From Mycobacterium sp. E183 (lineage in GTDB: Bacteria; Actinomycetota; Actinomycetes; Mycobacteriales; Mycobacteriaceae), in contig NZ_LZJN01000004.1 in assembly GCF_001667735.1 (NCBI RefSeq), positions 1 to 64,000 of the forward strand: a stretch of 64,000 nucleotides of DNA, in the 5' to 3' direction. The translations under genes were made by a program, and so were the position numbers. The notes under the pieces are model-generated. The model was given only the letters and a program-made list of their open reading frames with translations. It was not told the origin of the DNA and ran no database searches. Below, piece by piece: positions 25,052 through 37,135 of the stretch (position 1 is the first letter of the stretch; every line of letters starts with the position of its first letter).

Positions 25052-25939
25052 TTAACCGGCCATCGGTGGGCGGTTCAGGTGCGTCGCGATGCGGTCAGCG
25101 AGGCGGTCAGGTTCTCGTCGCACGTCGTCGACGACGATTGGGATGATCGTCCACCCAAGCTCCTGGATCTTGGCCCACCGCGTCTTGTCGCGAAGCATTT
25201 CCTCGCGACCAACGTGCCAATCGACGCTCTCGTATTCTGCGGCCAAACGCAGATGCGGCCATGCGAAGTCGACGCGCCACAACTGGCCATCGCGTCCGAC
25301 GATCGGATGCTGCAGCTCGGGAAGCGGTAGCCCGCGATCGATCATCACCAGCCGCGCCTCGCTTTCCATGGGCGATTCCGCACGGCCATCCGCCAAGGGC
25401 AACAGTGCGCGCACAGCAACTATGCCTCGACGTCCTCGCTGCTCGATAACGGCTCTCCGAATTTCGTTGCGAGTGCACTTCATTGAGCGCAACGCCGCGT
25501 CAAGCGTCGCCAGCGCCCGCGGCCGGCGCAGTTGCCTTGCGACCTCCACTGCAGTCCATCCCGGTGCCGTCGCGAGACGACCCCCAATTCGTTGGAGCCG
25601 GGCACCGGTTCGTTGGTGAACCATCAAGCCGGCCGTAGGGCGCATGCGCACACCGGGATCGAGAACGTGAATAGCTCTCGTGTTCTCGGTGTCGAATCCG
25701 TACAAGGCCGCGGCGGTGCCCAGGCAGGCCACCGCATGTCGGCCCATGAAGACGTCCAAGGCGGCCAACCGCCCCAGACAAGTTGGCTGTGTGGCGCCGT
25801 AGACCCCGTGCCATACGCGGACCAGCCCACCGTTTCGGACTTGAACGTCGAGTTGTTGACGGGTCATGACTGTCAGCAGTTGGGACGTCGTCGCGAACCC
25901 GCCGACTTCCTGCATCAGCTTTAGCGCGTCGGTGAGCAC
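25052..25939 (-). CDS. DUF559/AbiEi-antitoxin-like protein with nuclease-type C-terminus
   Basis: A 295-residue protein. Residues ~1-60 resemble the winged-helix start of AbiEi-type antitoxins (GGFATTSQLLTVMTRQQL, then VRVWHGVYG). The C-terminal ~100 residues contain WRVDFAWPHLRLAAEYES, a DUF559-type restriction-endonuclease-like (VSR fold) motif with Asp and Glu in the expected places. Multi-copy proteins of this type are scattered in mycobacterial genomes with no proven role. It sits exactly between palindromes B and C, a cassette-like arrangement. No toxin gene (AbiEii) is adjacent, so it is not a complete toxin-antitoxin module. Confidence 0.68.
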   Translation of the reverse strand: MLTDALKLMQEVGGFATTSQLLTVMTRQQLDVQVRNGGLVRVWHGVYGATQPTCLGRLAALDVFMGRHAVACLGTAAALYGFDTENTRAIHVLDPGVRMRPTAGLMVHQRTGARLQRIGGRLATAPGWTAVEVARQLRRPRALATLDAALRSMKCTRNEIRRAVIEQRGRRGIVAVRALLPLADGRAESPMESEARLVMIDRGLPLPELQHPIVGRDGQLWRVDFAWPHLRLAAEYESVDWHVGREEMLRDKTRWAKIQELGWTIIPIVVDDVRREPDRLADRIATHLNRPPMAG

Positions 25940-25996
25940 CGCGGAAGCATGCGGTGGCTCGGCTCAATTGACCAGTCACGCCTGGGGATTAACCGC

Positions 25997-26054
25997 CGAG
26001 CAGACGCAAAATCGCACCACGCGGGCACCGCGAGTGCGATTTTGCGTCTGCTCG
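25997..26054. repeat. 58-nt palindromic element, copy C (21-16-21)
   Basis: Perfect 21-bp arms (25997-26017 and 26034-26054), starting CGAGCAGACGCAAA, around a 16-nt loop (26018-26033). The geometry is identical to copies A and B. It lies between the DUF559 start and the accD6 stop. Confidence 0.9.
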
Positions 26055-26076
26055 CGCTAGAAGGTGCCGCTGCGGC

Positions 26077-27498
26077 TTACAGCGGGATGTTCTTGTGCCG
26101 ACCGCGGCGCGCCGGGGCCTGAGCCAGCGCCTCGGTGAGCTTGCTGCGGGTGTGCGACGGGTCGATCTTCTCGTCGACCACGCCGATCTCGATGGCGCTG
26201 TCCACGCCACCGGCGATCTTCTCGTGTTCGGCGGCGAGCTGGTCGTGCAGCGCCTCACGCTCGTGATCGGCCGCGGCGGCCAGCTTTTTCTTGTGCAGGA
26301 TGCCGACGGCGGCCTTGGCGCCCATCACCGCCACCTCGGCGTCCGGCCAGGCGTACACCTTGGTCGCGTTGAGCGACCGGGAGTTCATCGCAATGTAGGC
26401 CCCGCCGTAGGTCTTTCGGGTGACCAGCGTGACCCGCGGAACCGTGCACTCGCCGAAGGCGTGCAACAGCTTGGCGCCGCGGCGCACCACGCCGCCCCAC
26501 TCCTGGTCGACGCCGGGCAGGTAGCCGGGCACGTCGACGATCACGACCAGCGGGATGCCGAACGCGTCACAGAGGCGCACGAAACGTGCTGCCTTCTCGG
26601 CGCTTTCGGAGTTCAGGCAGCCGCCCAGACGAAGCGGGTTGTTCGCCAGGACACCCACCGTGCGGCCGGAGAGCCGGCCCAGCCCGATCACCATCGACGG
26701 CGCCCAGTTGGCCTGGAACTCGTCGAACGGGGTCTCGGCGTCCAGGATCGCGGTCACGATCGGACGCACGTCGTAGGCCCGCCGCGCCGATTCCGGCAAC
26801 AGGGCGTGGATGTCGGTGTCACCGGCCTCGGCCTTGGTGCGGTCGAAATGGCCCTGCTGGCAGAACAATCCGACCAGTCGACGGCCGCGCTCGTAGGCGT
26901 CGAGCTCGTCGTCGGCGACGATGTGGCACACGCCGGACTTCTTGTGGTGGGTCTCCGGACCGCCGAGGGACGCCATGTCGACGTCCTCGCCGGTCACGCT
27001 GCGCACGACGTCGGGCCCGGTCACGAACACCCGGCTCTCCGGAGCCATCACGATCACGTCGGTCAGCGCCGGCCCGTAGGCGGCGCCACCGGCGGCGAAG
27101 CCGACGACCACCGAGATCTGCGGGATGTAACCGGACGCACGGATCATCGCCTCGAAGACCGTCCCCACCGCGTGCAACGCCTTCACGCCCTCGGCCAACC
27201 GCGCACCGCCGGAGTGCCAGATCCCGACGATCGGGCTCTGCTCCTCGATGGCGGTGTCGTAGGCGTTGACGATGTGCGCACAGCCCTCGATACCCATGGC
27301 GCCGCCCATGACGGTGCCGTCGGTGCAGAAGGCGATGGTGCGCACACCGTTCACGGTGCCCGACGCAGAAAGCACACCCGAGCGGTCACGCTCGTGCAGC
27401 AGCGCGACGCTGCCCTCGTCGAAGAAGTTGCTCAGACGCAGCAACGGGTCCCTGGGGTCGAGCGATTCGCCGACCGACGCGGGGGCCATGATTGTCAT
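26077..27498 (-). CDS. accD6: Acyl-CoA carboxylase beta subunit AccD6
   Basis: A 473-residue carboxyltransferase, the length of M. tuberculosis AccD6 (Rv2247). The N-terminal crotonase-like half contains GIWHSGGARLAEG and FAAGGAAYGPALTD, and the C-terminal half has VDVPGYLPGVDQE and YGGAYIAMNSRSL. With the AccA3 biotin subunit it carboxylates acetyl-CoA (and propionyl-CoA) to malonyl-CoA for FAS-II and mycolate elongation. AGGAG lies 7 nt upstream of its ATG. It is the last gene of the fabD-acpM-kasA-kasB-accD6 operon, 47 bp after kasB, and under MabR control. Confidence 0.95.
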   Translation of the reverse strand: MTIMAPASVGESLDPRDPLLRLSNFFDEGSVALLHERDRSGVLSASGTVNGVRTIAFCTDGTVMGGAMGIEGCAHIVNAYDTAIEEQSPIVGIWHSGGARLAEGVKALHAVGTVFEAMIRASGYIPQISVVVGFAAGGAAYGPALTDVIVMAPESRVFVTGPDVVRSVTGEDVDMASLGGPETHHKKSGVCHIVADDELDAYERGRRLVGLFCQQGHFDRTKAEAGDTDIHALLPESARRAYDVRPIVTAILDAETPFDEFQANWAPSMVIGLGRLSGRTVGVLANNPLRLGGCLNSESAEKAARFVRLCDAFGIPLVVIVDVPGYLPGVDQEWGGVVRRGAKLLHAFGECTVPRVTLVTRKTYGGAYIAMNSRSLNATKVYAWPDAEVAVMGAKAAVGILHKKKLAAAADHEREALHDQLAAEHEKIAGGVDSAIEIGVVDEKIDPSHTRSKLTEALAQAPARRGRHKNIPL

Positions 27499-27545
27499 CG
27501 CAGGTCTCCTGTTCTCCGGTGTGCTCTCTGGTTGGGCAGCGATGG

Positions 27546-28805
27546 TCAGTACCGCCCGAAGGCGATCGCGACGTTGTGCCCGCCGAATCCGAACGAGTTG
27601 TTGATCGCGTACTCGTACTTGCCCGGCCGCGGCTTGCCCGCCACCACGTCCAGGTCGATCTCGGGGTCGAGGTTTTCCAGGTTCAGCGTCGGCGGAATCA
27701 CCTGGTCCCGCAGGGCCAGCACCGTCAGGATCGATTCGACCGCACCCACCGCGCCCACCGAGTGGCCCAGCGCGGCCTTGGGCGCGTAGACGGCCGCGTT
27801 GCCGCCGTGGGGGCCCAGCGCGTTGTTGATCGCCTTGCCCTCGGCCACGTCACCCACCGACGTACCCGTCGCGTGGGCGTTCACGTGGTGGATGTCGCCG
27901 GGGGTCAGGCCGGCGAGCTGAATCGCCCGGCTCATCGCGTGCCCGGCCCGAAGCCCGTTGGGGTCCGGCGCGACCATGTGGTAGCCGTCCGAGGTGATGG
28001 CGGCCCCCATGATGCGGGCCAGGATGTTGGCCCCCCGAGCCTTGGCGTGCTCCTCGGTCTCGATCACCATGAGCGCCCCGGCCTCGCCGAACACGAAGCC
28101 GGTGCGATCCCGGTCGAACGGGCGGCAGGCACCCGCCGGGTCGTCGTTCTTGGTCGACATCACGATGCGCATCTGGGCGAACGCCGCGATCGGCACCGCC
28201 TCGATCTTGGTCTCGACACCACCGCAGATGGCGATGTCGGCCTCGCCGAAGACGATGTTGCGCCACGCCTGGGCCACACCCTCGGAACCGGACGCGCACG
28301 CCGACACGGGCGTGATCACGCCGGCCTTGGCGTGCCGTTCCAGACCCACCGCCGCCGCGGCGCCGTTGGGCATGTATTTCTGCACACCGAGCGGGGAAAC
28401 CGCCCGCATGCCACGGGCGCGCATGTCGTCGTAGCTGAAGACCATTTCCTCCGACGAGCCCAAGCCGGTGCCGATGGACACCAGCAACCGGTCGGAGTCG
28501 ACCTCGGGCGAGCCGGCGTTCTCCCAGACCCGGCGGCTCAAGATGGTCGACATCCGCTGCAGGTAACCCGTGCGCCGCAGCTCGACACGGGTCATCTGGC
28601 TGTCGAATTCCTCCAACAGGTGCCCGCCGATCTTGACCGGCAGGTCGAACTCCTCGACGAACGGGTCCTCGAGTCTGCGGATACCACTTTGTCCGTCCTG
28701 CAACAACTTCCAGGTGTTCTCGGCGTCAGTGGCCAGTGCGGTCGTCATGGCGACGCCAGTGACGACCACATTCGGGAGCGTTTTCCCGGTAACCAGCTCT
28801 GTCAT
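27546..28805 (-). CDS. kasB: Beta-ketoacyl-ACP synthase KasB
   Basis: A 419-residue ketosynthase. The catalytic triad is Cys170 ([10 protein letters not shown]), His311 (VNAHATGT) and His348 ([11 protein letters not shown]), with Lys343. KasB carries out the late elongation cycles of FAS-II that give full-length meromycolates; in M. tuberculosis it is not essential but its loss alters acid-fastness. It is about 60% like the kasA gene upstream, a duplication. Its start at 28805 is 84 bp from the kasA stop, with GAAAGGAA about 13 nt upstream. Part of the fabD operon. Confidence 0.95.
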   Translation of the reverse strand: MTELVTGKTLPNVVVTGVAMTTALATDAENTWKLLQDGQSGIRRLEDPFVEEFDLPVKIGGHLLEEFDSQMTRVELRRTGYLQRMSTILSRRVWENAGSPEVDSDRLLVSIGTGLGSSEEMVFSYDDMRARGMRAVSPLGVQKYMPNGAAAAVGLERHAKAGVITPVSACASGSEGVAQAWRNIVFGEADIAICGGVETKIEAVPIAAFAQMRIVMSTKNDDPAGACRPFDRDRTGFVFGEAGALMVIETEEHAKARGANILARIMGAAITSDGYHMVAPDPNGLRAGHAMSRAIQLAGLTPGDIHHVNAHATGTSVGDVAEGKAINNALGPHGGNAAVYAPKAALGHSVGAVGAVESILTVLALRDQVIPPTLNLENLDPEIDLDVVAGKPRPGKYEYAINNSFGFGGHNVAIAFGRY

Positions 28806-28889
28806 GGGTCTTGCAAACGTTCCTTTCGTACTTGTCCGGCTCCTCCGCGGGCCGCTTGCTGAGGCCCGCTTCGTCGCCCGACGTCGTGC

Positions 28890-30140
28890 TCAGTACCGCC
28901 CGAAGGCGAGCGCCACGTTGTGGCCACCGAATCCGAACGAGTTGTTGATGGCGTAACGGAAATCGCCGTAGCGGGGTTCGCCCGCGACAACATCAAGATC
29001 GATCTCGGGATCTGGCGTTTCGTAATTGAGAGTTGGCGGTATCACGCCGTCCCGAAGGCTCAATACCGTGAGGACAGATTCCAGCGCGCCGACCGCGCCG
29101 ATGGAGTGGCCCAGAGCCGACTTCGGTGCGTACACCGCCGCCTGCTCGCAGCCCGCGACCCGGATGGCGTTGGCCTCGGCCGTGTCGCCGATCGGTGTCG
29201 CCGTGCCGTGCGCGTTGACGTGGTCAATGTCCTTGGGGGACAAGCCAGCCAACTCGAGCGACCGTTGCATCGCCCGGCCGGCGCGCACGCCGTCCGCGGC
29301 CGGCGCAACCATGTGGAACGCGTCCGAGGTGATGCCCGCACCCATCAACCGGGCCAGCGGCTTGGCGCCGCGGGCCTTGGCGTGCTCCTCGGTCTCGATG
29401 ATCATCAGGGCCCCGGCCTCGCCGAACACGAAGCCGTCGCGGTCCTTGTCGAACGGGCGCGAGGCGCGTTCGGGCTCATCGTTGCGAGTGGACATCGCCC
29501 GCATCATCGAGAACGCCGCGATCGGCAGCGCCTCGATGGGACCCTCGACACCGCCGCAGACGGCGAAGTCGGCGTCACCCATCGCGATCTGGCGCCACGC
29601 GTGCGCGATCGCCTCCGAGCCCGACGAGCATGCCGACACCGGGGTGATGACCCCGGCGCGAGCGCCCAGTTGCAGACCCACCACCGCCGCGGCGCCGTTG
29701 GGCATGATCATCTGGACGGCGAGCGGCGACACCTTGCGGGGGCCGCCCTCGTTCATCAGGTCGTAGCTCTCGACGATCCGCTCGGCGCCACCGAGCCCGG
29801 TGCCGACCACGACCGAGAACCGGTCGGGGTCGACCTCCGGGCTGCCGGCGGACTCCCACAGCTGAGTGCTGAGCAGCTTGGCCAACCGTTGGACGTACGA
29901 CATACGCCGCAGGTCGAGCCTGCTCATGTGCTCGTCGATGGGCTCCTTGAGGTGCCCACCGATCTTGACGGGCAGGTCCCACTTGGTGACGAACTCGTCC
30001 TCGAGTACGTGGATGCCGCTTTCGCCGGCCAACAAACCCTTCCACGTGCTCTCGATGTCCGGCGCGACCGACGTCGTCGCCGTGACGGCGGTCACCACAA
30101 CGCTGGGGTAACCGCCATTAGCAGTGGAAGGCTTGCTCAC
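28890..30140 (-). CDS. kasA: Beta-ketoacyl-ACP synthase KasA
   Basis: A 416-residue ketosynthase with exactly the length of M. tuberculosis KasA. Cys171 (SACSSGSEA), the His of VNAHGTAT and the His of [11 protein letters not shown] form the active site. It elongates the FAS-I product on AcpM for mycolic acid synthesis and is the essential ketosynthase, a target of thiolactomycin and isoniazid-linked stress. Its ATG overlaps the acpM stop by 4 nt, so it is translationally coupled to its substrate carrier. It lies in the five-gene FAS-II operon. Confidence 0.96.
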   Translation of the reverse strand: MSKPSTANGGYPSVVVTAVTATTSVAPDIESTWKGLLAGESGIHVLEDEFVTKWDLPVKIGGHLKEPIDEHMSRLDLRRMSYVQRLAKLLSTQLWESAGSPEVDPDRFSVVVGTGLGGAERIVESYDLMNEGGPRKVSPLAVQMIMPNGAAAVVGLQLGARAGVITPVSACSSGSEAIAHAWRQIAMGDADFAVCGGVEGPIEALPIAAFSMMRAMSTRNDEPERASRPFDKDRDGFVFGEAGALMIIETEEHAKARGAKPLARLMGAGITSDAFHMVAPAADGVRAGRAMQRSLELAGLSPKDIDHVNAHGTATPIGDTAEANAIRVAGCEQAAVYAPKSALGHSIGAVGALESVLTVLSLRDGVIPPTLNYETPDPEIDLDVVAGEPRYGDFRYAINNSFGFGGHNVALAFGRY

Positions 30141-30481
30141 TTGTCCGCTTCCATCCTCGCCTTGACGTTGGCGACGGCGTCGGGGTTCTCCGTCTCCAGC
30201 TTGGCGCGCAGGGCCTCGGCAGCCTCGGGGTTCTCTTCCTCGAGCTTCTGGATGTAGGAGACGACGTCACCGACGGTGCGCAGACCGGCGAGGTCCTCGT
30301 CCGGGATCTTCACGCCGTACTTGTCCTCGGTCTGCACCGCGATCTCCACCATCGACAGCGAGTCGATGTCCAGGTCGTCGACGAACGACTTCTCCGGGGT
30401 GACCTCGGACGGCTCGATACCGGTGACCTCTTCGATGATCTCCGCGATACCGGCGATGATTTCTTCCTGGCTGACGGCCAC
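30137..30481 (-). CDS. acpM: Meromycolate extension acyl carrier protein AcpM
   Basis: A 114-residue ACP. Ser41 in DIDSLSM is the 4'-phosphopantetheine attachment site. The C-terminal ~35 residues ([13 protein letters not shown], then [16 protein letters not shown]) are the extra charged tail of mycobacterial AcpM that is absent from standard ~78-residue ACPs. It carries growing acyl chains for FAS-II. The start is a GTG at 30481 with GAAGGGA upstream. It overlaps kasA (ATGA) and is 83 bp downstream of fabD. Confidence 0.95.
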   Translation of the reverse strand: MAVSQEEIIAGIAEIIEEVTGIEPSEVTPEKSFVDDLDIDSLSMVEIAVQTEDKYGVKIPDEDLAGLRTVGDVVSYIQKLEEENPEAAEALRAKLETENPDAVANVKARMEADK

Positions 30482-30564
30482 AGCGTCTTCCCTTCGTGAT
30501 GTGTTGTGTTAATCGAACAGAGCGTTCTTATAGAGCGTTATGTGGTTGTACTGGAAGCGGCTTT

Positions 30565-31473
30565 CTACAGTTCAGCCAGTGCGTCCAGGTCTGCGGGTGC
30601 CTTGACGGCGCGGGTCGTAACCCCCCGAAGTTCGCGTTTGGCGATGCCGGTCAGAGTGCCCGCGGGCGGGAACTCCACGGCCGCCGTGATCTCCCGGTCA
30701 CGCATGGTCGCCGTGCACAGGTCCCAGCGCACGGGCTGGGTGAGCTGGGCGACCAGCGCCTCCATCGCCGCCGCCGCGGAGCCGACGGGCTGGCCGTCGC
30801 GGTTCGACAGCAGCGTGGCGGTGGGCTCGGCGGTCGCGACCGCGGCCGCCGCGGCGGCGTAGCGGTCGAGGGCCGGAGCCATGTACTTGGTGTGGAACGC
30901 CCCGGCCACGCCGAGGGCGCGAACCCGGGCCTTGGCCGGCGGGTCCTCGGCCAGCTTCTCCAGCGCCGTCAGCGGGCCGGCGGCGACGATCTGGCCGGCG
31001 GCGTTGCGGTTCGCGGGGAACAGGTCGAGCTGCTCGAGGCGGGCCAGCACTTCGGCCTCGTCACCGCCGAGCACGGCGGACATGCCGGTCGGCTCGATGG
31101 CGCACGCCTTGGCCATCTCGGCGCCACGGGTGGCGGCCAGCGAGACGGCGTCGTCGGCGGCCATCACACCGGCGATCGCGTACGCCGCGATCTCGCCGAC
31201 GGAGTGGCCGGCGACGATCAGCTCCGCGCCGGAGAGCAGGCCGCGCTTGGTGAGCTCCTGGTGGGCCAGCAGGGTGGCGGCGACGACCAGGGGCTGCGTG
31301 ACCGCGGTGTCGGTGATCTCTTCGGTCGACGCGGTGGTGCCCAGCCTGACCAGGTCGAGGCCGCTGGCCTTCGACCACAGGTCGAGCTGGTCCGCGGCAC
31401 CCGGCAGGTCGAGCCACGGCGAGAGCATCCCCTCGGTCTGCGAACCCTGTCCGGGCGCAAGCAAAGCAATCAC
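30565..31473 (-). CDS. fabD: Malonyl-CoA:ACP transacylase FabD
   Basis: A 302-residue MCAT. Nucleophile Ser91 lies in GHSVGEIAA, with His194 in GAFHTKYM and the N-terminal APGQGSQ as oxyanion motif. It transfers malonyl from CoA to AcpM, supplying the extender for KasA/KasB. It is the first gene of the FAS-II operon, and the region 31474-31616 upstream carries the inverted repeat for MabR (31540-31560). The mabR gene lies immediately upstream on the same strand. Confidence 0.95.
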   Translation of the reverse strand: MIALLAPGQGSQTEGMLSPWLDLPGAADQLDLWSKASGLDLVRLGTTASTEEITDTAVTQPLVVAATLLAHQELTKRGLLSGAELIVAGHSVGEIAAYAIAGVMAADDAVSLAATRGAEMAKACAIEPTGMSAVLGGDEAEVLARLEQLDLFPANRNAAGQIVAAGPLTALEKLAEDPPAKARVRALGVAGAFHTKYMAPALDRYAAAAAAVATAEPTATLLSNRDGQPVGSAAAAMEALVAQLTQPVRWDLCTATMRDREITAAVEFPPAGTLTGIAKRELRGVTTRAVKAPADLDALAEL

Positions 31474-31539
31474 GTGTTTAAGAGAACACTGTGGAAACGG
31501 TTTTGGCGGGTGTAACAGATTATGAACCTGGTCTTAGGT

Positions 31540-31560
31540 TTTTGTGTACTCCCCACAAAA
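31540..31560 (-). promoter_or_regulatory. Inverted repeat upstream of fabD, candidate MabR operator
   Basis: TTTTGTG (31540-31546) and CACAAAA (31554-31560) form a perfect inverted repeat with a 7-nt spacer, 67 bp upstream of the fabD start. MabR is known to bind the fasII promoter region; the recognition site was not checked. The region is AT-rich compared with its surroundings and should hold the operon promoter. Confidence 0.6.
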
Positions 31561-31616
31561 CAGCTCCGTAAGCTACATGTTCGATACCGTTGCTTGATCT
31601 GTTGCCTGGGTCACTA

Positions 31617-32939
31617 TTACTCCGATTGACCGACGATAGCCGCCCTGACCGGCAGCGGAACAGGGGGCAGCGGGTTGGTGCCGACGCTGGCGGTCGGGGT
31701 GGGGTAGTTGAGCTGGCCGACCGTCGCCGCCACGCGCAGCACGTATGCGTCGCGGGGCTGGGTCGGATCGCGTCCCGTGAAGTCGGTGATCCGCTTGAGC
31801 CGGTAGCGCACCGTATTTGGATGAACGAACAACTTTCTGGCACAAGCTTCAATCGCGCCGCCACAATCCAAATAAGCGTCAAGAGTCTCGATGAGCGTCG
31901 GTCCCGCGTCGGCCAGCGGCCCCATCACGTCGGTGTGCAACGCGACGATCGCGGACGCGTCGCCCATCAGGGCGCGTTCGGGCAGAAGTTCCCGGGCCTG
32001 AACCGGCCTCGGTGCGCCCCGCCAGCCACCGACGGCGTTCATCCCGGAAATAGCCTCGCTGGCGCTGTGATAGGCGGCCGTCAGCATCGGTGCGGTGGGC
32101 CCGATGACCACCGGGCCGTCGGAAAAGGCCTGCAGCAGATCGCCGAGGAATTTGTCGGTTGGCGACAGTTGGCCGGAAACTATAGCGACCAGCCAGGTGC
32201 CGTGGACGTCGGTGAGGGCGGCGCGGCCATGCTGGGCGGCGATGTCGCGGACGTGCTGGCTGGCCCGCTGGTCGTCGCCGGGCCCGGTGGAGCCGTCCCG
32301 CCCGGGGGCCGGGACGCCGACCACCACGGTCGCCGGGGCGGTGGTGTCCCAGTTCAGCGCCGCGGCCCGGGACAGCAGTTCGGGGCCGGTGTCGCCGCGG
32401 ACCACCGCGTCGACGACGCTGGCCTCCATCCGGCTGTCCCACGTGCCGCGGGCCTCGGCGGCGTTGGCGTAGGCCGAGGCCGCGGTGAACGCCAGGTCGC
32501 GGCTGTACTTGAGGACACCCACGGTCAGGGCCGTCAGCTGCTCCTCGGAGCGGGCCACCAGCGGCAACACCTCCTCGAAGAACTCCATGGTGACGCGCAC
32601 CATGTCGACGCTGTGCCGCAGCGCGATCCGGCGGGCCAGATCCTGGGGCACCAGCTCGAAGGCCTGGGCGGTGTAGCTGACGTTGCTGTGTGGGTCCTGC
32701 ATCCACTCGACGAAGTTGTTGATGGCCGTCTGCACCACCAGCGCCACGCTGGCCCGCTGCGAGGCTTCCAGGTCGGCGAAGAAGGGCAACCGGTCCTGCA
32801 TGACCGAGACCGCCTCGGTGGCCAGCCGGCCGGAGTATTGCTTGAGCCGGCGCAGCACGGAGTCGGGCACCGTGTTGAGCATCTCCAGCGGCGACCTGGG
32901 CTGCTTGGCGAACGGACCGGCGAACGGGTTGTCATTCAC
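31617..32939 (-). CDS. mabR: Mycolic acid biosynthesis transcriptional regulator MabR
   Basis: A 440-residue PucR/CdaR-type regulator, corresponding to Rv2242 (MabR), the essential regulator of the fasII operon. The C-terminal helix-turn-helix is CARKLFVHPNTVRYRLKRI, and the central region (LSPTDKFLGDLLQAF, GPTAPMLTAAYHSASEA) is the GGDEF-like CdaR core. It is 26 residues longer than I recall for Rv2242, mostly at the C-terminus (LNYPTPTASVGTNPL...). The ATG at 32939 has AGGGGTGA immediately upstream. It sits between aceE and the operon it controls, on the same strand. Confidence 0.9.
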   Translation of the reverse strand: MNDNPFAGPFAKQPRSPLEMLNTVPDSVLRRLKQYSGRLATEAVSVMQDRLPFFADLEASQRASVALVVQTAINNFVEWMQDPHSNVSYTAQAFELVPQDLARRIALRHSVDMVRVTMEFFEEVLPLVARSEEQLTALTVGVLKYSRDLAFTAASAYANAAEARGTWDSRMEASVVDAVVRGDTGPELLSRAAALNWDTTAPATVVVGVPAPGRDGSTGPGDDQRASQHVRDIAAQHGRAALTDVHGTWLVAIVSGQLSPTDKFLGDLLQAFSDGPVVIGPTAPMLTAAYHSASEAISGMNAVGGWRGAPRPVQARELLPERALMGDASAIVALHTDVMGPLADAGPTLIETLDAYLDCGGAIEACARKLFVHPNTVRYRLKRITDFTGRDPTQPRDAYVLRVAATVGQLNYPTPTASVGTNPLPPVPLPVRAAIVGQSE

Positions 32940-32995
32940 CCCTAAAACCTACGCCACATTTTGGAAGTATCCGCCAAAGAGGTGGGCGGTTTTGC

Positions 32996-33023
32996 GCGAG
33001 TGTGCGGCTGGCCGCACACTCGC
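32996..33023. terminator. 13-bp hairpin downstream of aceE
   Basis: GCGAGTGTGCGGC (32996-33008) and its exact complement (33011-33023) flank a 2-nt loop (TG). It starts 56 bp past the aceE stop and ends 57 bp before the mabR start, both on the minus strand. It probably separates the aceE transcript from mabR. No U-tract follows, as is usual in mycobacteria. Confidence 0.55.
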
Positions 33024-33078
33024 GGGGCGCTCACGGCCCAGCGCCCCGCTGGCGGGGCGCTCGCGGAATCCTGGGCGC

Positions 33079-35865
<2,787 letters not shown>

Positions 35866-36049
35866 CGCACTCTCCTGTAGTTGGCGGGGTTTGTGCCCTC
35901 GGGGTGCCGTGCACCGTCTCCCCCTATCGTGCCGCACCGGCGTTTCGCGGGGCTAGCCGACATCGGGTAGCTGACGCGGGTTCACCCCGCGGACACGAAC
36001 CCGCGCGTAGCGAAACGATCGGGGAGGCCACCCGGTAACGTCATGAGCC

Positions 36050-36631
36050 GTGCTCAGTGGATGGCGTGCCGTCCTTGCGGGGGGCTCCCCCAGGCGAGGC
36101 GCTTTGGCGCTCGGATGTATAGCGGCGACGCTGATGGGGATCGTGGGGTGTACCACCGTCACCAACGGCACCGCCACCCCCGACACCCAGGTCGCCCCGG
36201 CGTATCGGCAGTCGGTGTCCGCGTCGGTGTCCGCGTCGTCGGCGACCTCGCGGGTCCGCGAGTCCCAGCGGCAGCAATCGCTCACCACCCGGGCCGTGCG
36301 CACCTCGTGCGACACGCTGGCCACGTCGAGCAAGGACGCGATCGACAAGGTGAACATCTTCGTCGGCGCGTTCAACGCGGGCCGCAGCACCGGCCCGACG
36401 GAGGGCCCGGCGATCGACGCCCTGAACAGCAGCGCCGACACCGTGGGCAACAGCTTCAGCGATGCGCTGTCCCAGCAGCTGAAGGACGCGTTCAACACGT
36501 ATATCGACGCGGCCCGGGGGGTGGCCAACGCGATCGGCACCCACGCCGCGACGGGTGAGTTCAATCGGCGCGTGGACCGCCTCAACGACGCCAAGACGAA
36601 AGCGCTGAAACTGTGCCTGGCATCCTTCTAA
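36050..36631 (+). CDS. Lipoprotein of unknown function (Rv2240c-like)
   Basis: A 193-residue exported protein. The N-terminus has a signal peptide ([16 protein letters not shown], then lipobox IVGC with Cys34), then a Ser/Thr/Ala-rich linker, and a helical domain at ~85-190 ([22 protein letters not shown], read in part; then [17 protein letters not shown]). The two Cys beyond the lipobox (near 87 and at the end, KLCLASF) may form a disulfide. The start is GTG 36050. It is divergent from aceE and has no known function; it matches the position of Rv2240c. Confidence 0.75.
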   Translation: MLSGWRAVLAGGSPRRGALALGCIAATLMGIVGCTTVTNGTATPDTQVAPAYRQSVSASVSASSATSRVRESQRQQSLTTRAVRTSCDTLATSSKDAIDKVNIFVGAFNAGRSTGPTEGPAIDALNSSADTVGNSFSDALSQQLKDAFNTYIDAARGVANAIGTHAATGEFNRRVDRLNDAKTKALKLCLASF

Positions 36632-36712
36632 AGGCGCGGGTGTCGACGCGGTTGCGGCTGTGCGACGATAATCCCCATCGCACGGCGCGGGACGGTTTAA
36701 GGAGGCTCCACG

Positions 36713-37135
36713 GTGGTCGCGGCGGATCACGCCCCGAGCTACGCTCGCAAACTGGGCATCCAACGAGACCAAGTTGTCCAGGAATGGGGCTGGGACGAGG
36801 ACACCGACGACGAGATCCGGGCCGACGTCGAGGAAGCGTGTGGCGCTGAGCTGCTCGATGAGGACACCGACGAGGTGGTCGACGTCGTGCTGCTGTGGTG
36901 GCGTGACGGGGACGGCGACCTGGTGGACACCCTGATGGACGCGATCGGTCCGCTGGCCGAGGACGGCGTGATCTGGGTGCTGACGCCCAAGACCGGCAAG
37001 CCCGGCCACGTCCTGCCTGCCGAAATCGCCGAGGCGGCCCCGACCGCCGGCCTGATGCCGACGTCGTCGGTCAACCTGGGCGACTGGAGCGCCAGCCGAC
37101 TGGTGCAGCCGAAGTCCCGAACCGGGAAGCGTTGA
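36713..37135 (+). CDS. DUF3052 protein (Rv2239c-like)
   Basis: A 140-residue acidic protein of the DUF3052 family (ARKLGIQRDQVVQEWGWDED..., WVLTPKTGKPGHV, VNLGDWSASRLV). The GTG start at 36713 has AAGGAGG 8 nt upstream. The stop overlaps the ahpE ATG (TGATG), so the two are co-translated. The family is conserved in actinobacteria beside ahpE, but its function is unknown; a link to peroxide response is inferred only from this pairing. Confidence 0.85.
   Translation: MVAADHAPSYARKLGIQRDQVVQEWGWDEDTDDEIRADVEEACGAELLDEDTDEVVDVVLLWWRDGDGDLVDTLMDAIGPLAEDGVIWVLTPKTGKPGHVLPAEIAEAAPTAGLMPTSSVNLGDWSASRLVQPKSRTGKR

Noticed and set aside
25052..25939. A complete AbiE toxin-antitoxin system
   Set aside because: Only the antitoxin-like/DUF559 protein is present. 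The neighbours are a monooxygenase and accD6, with no AbiEii nucleotidyltransferase.
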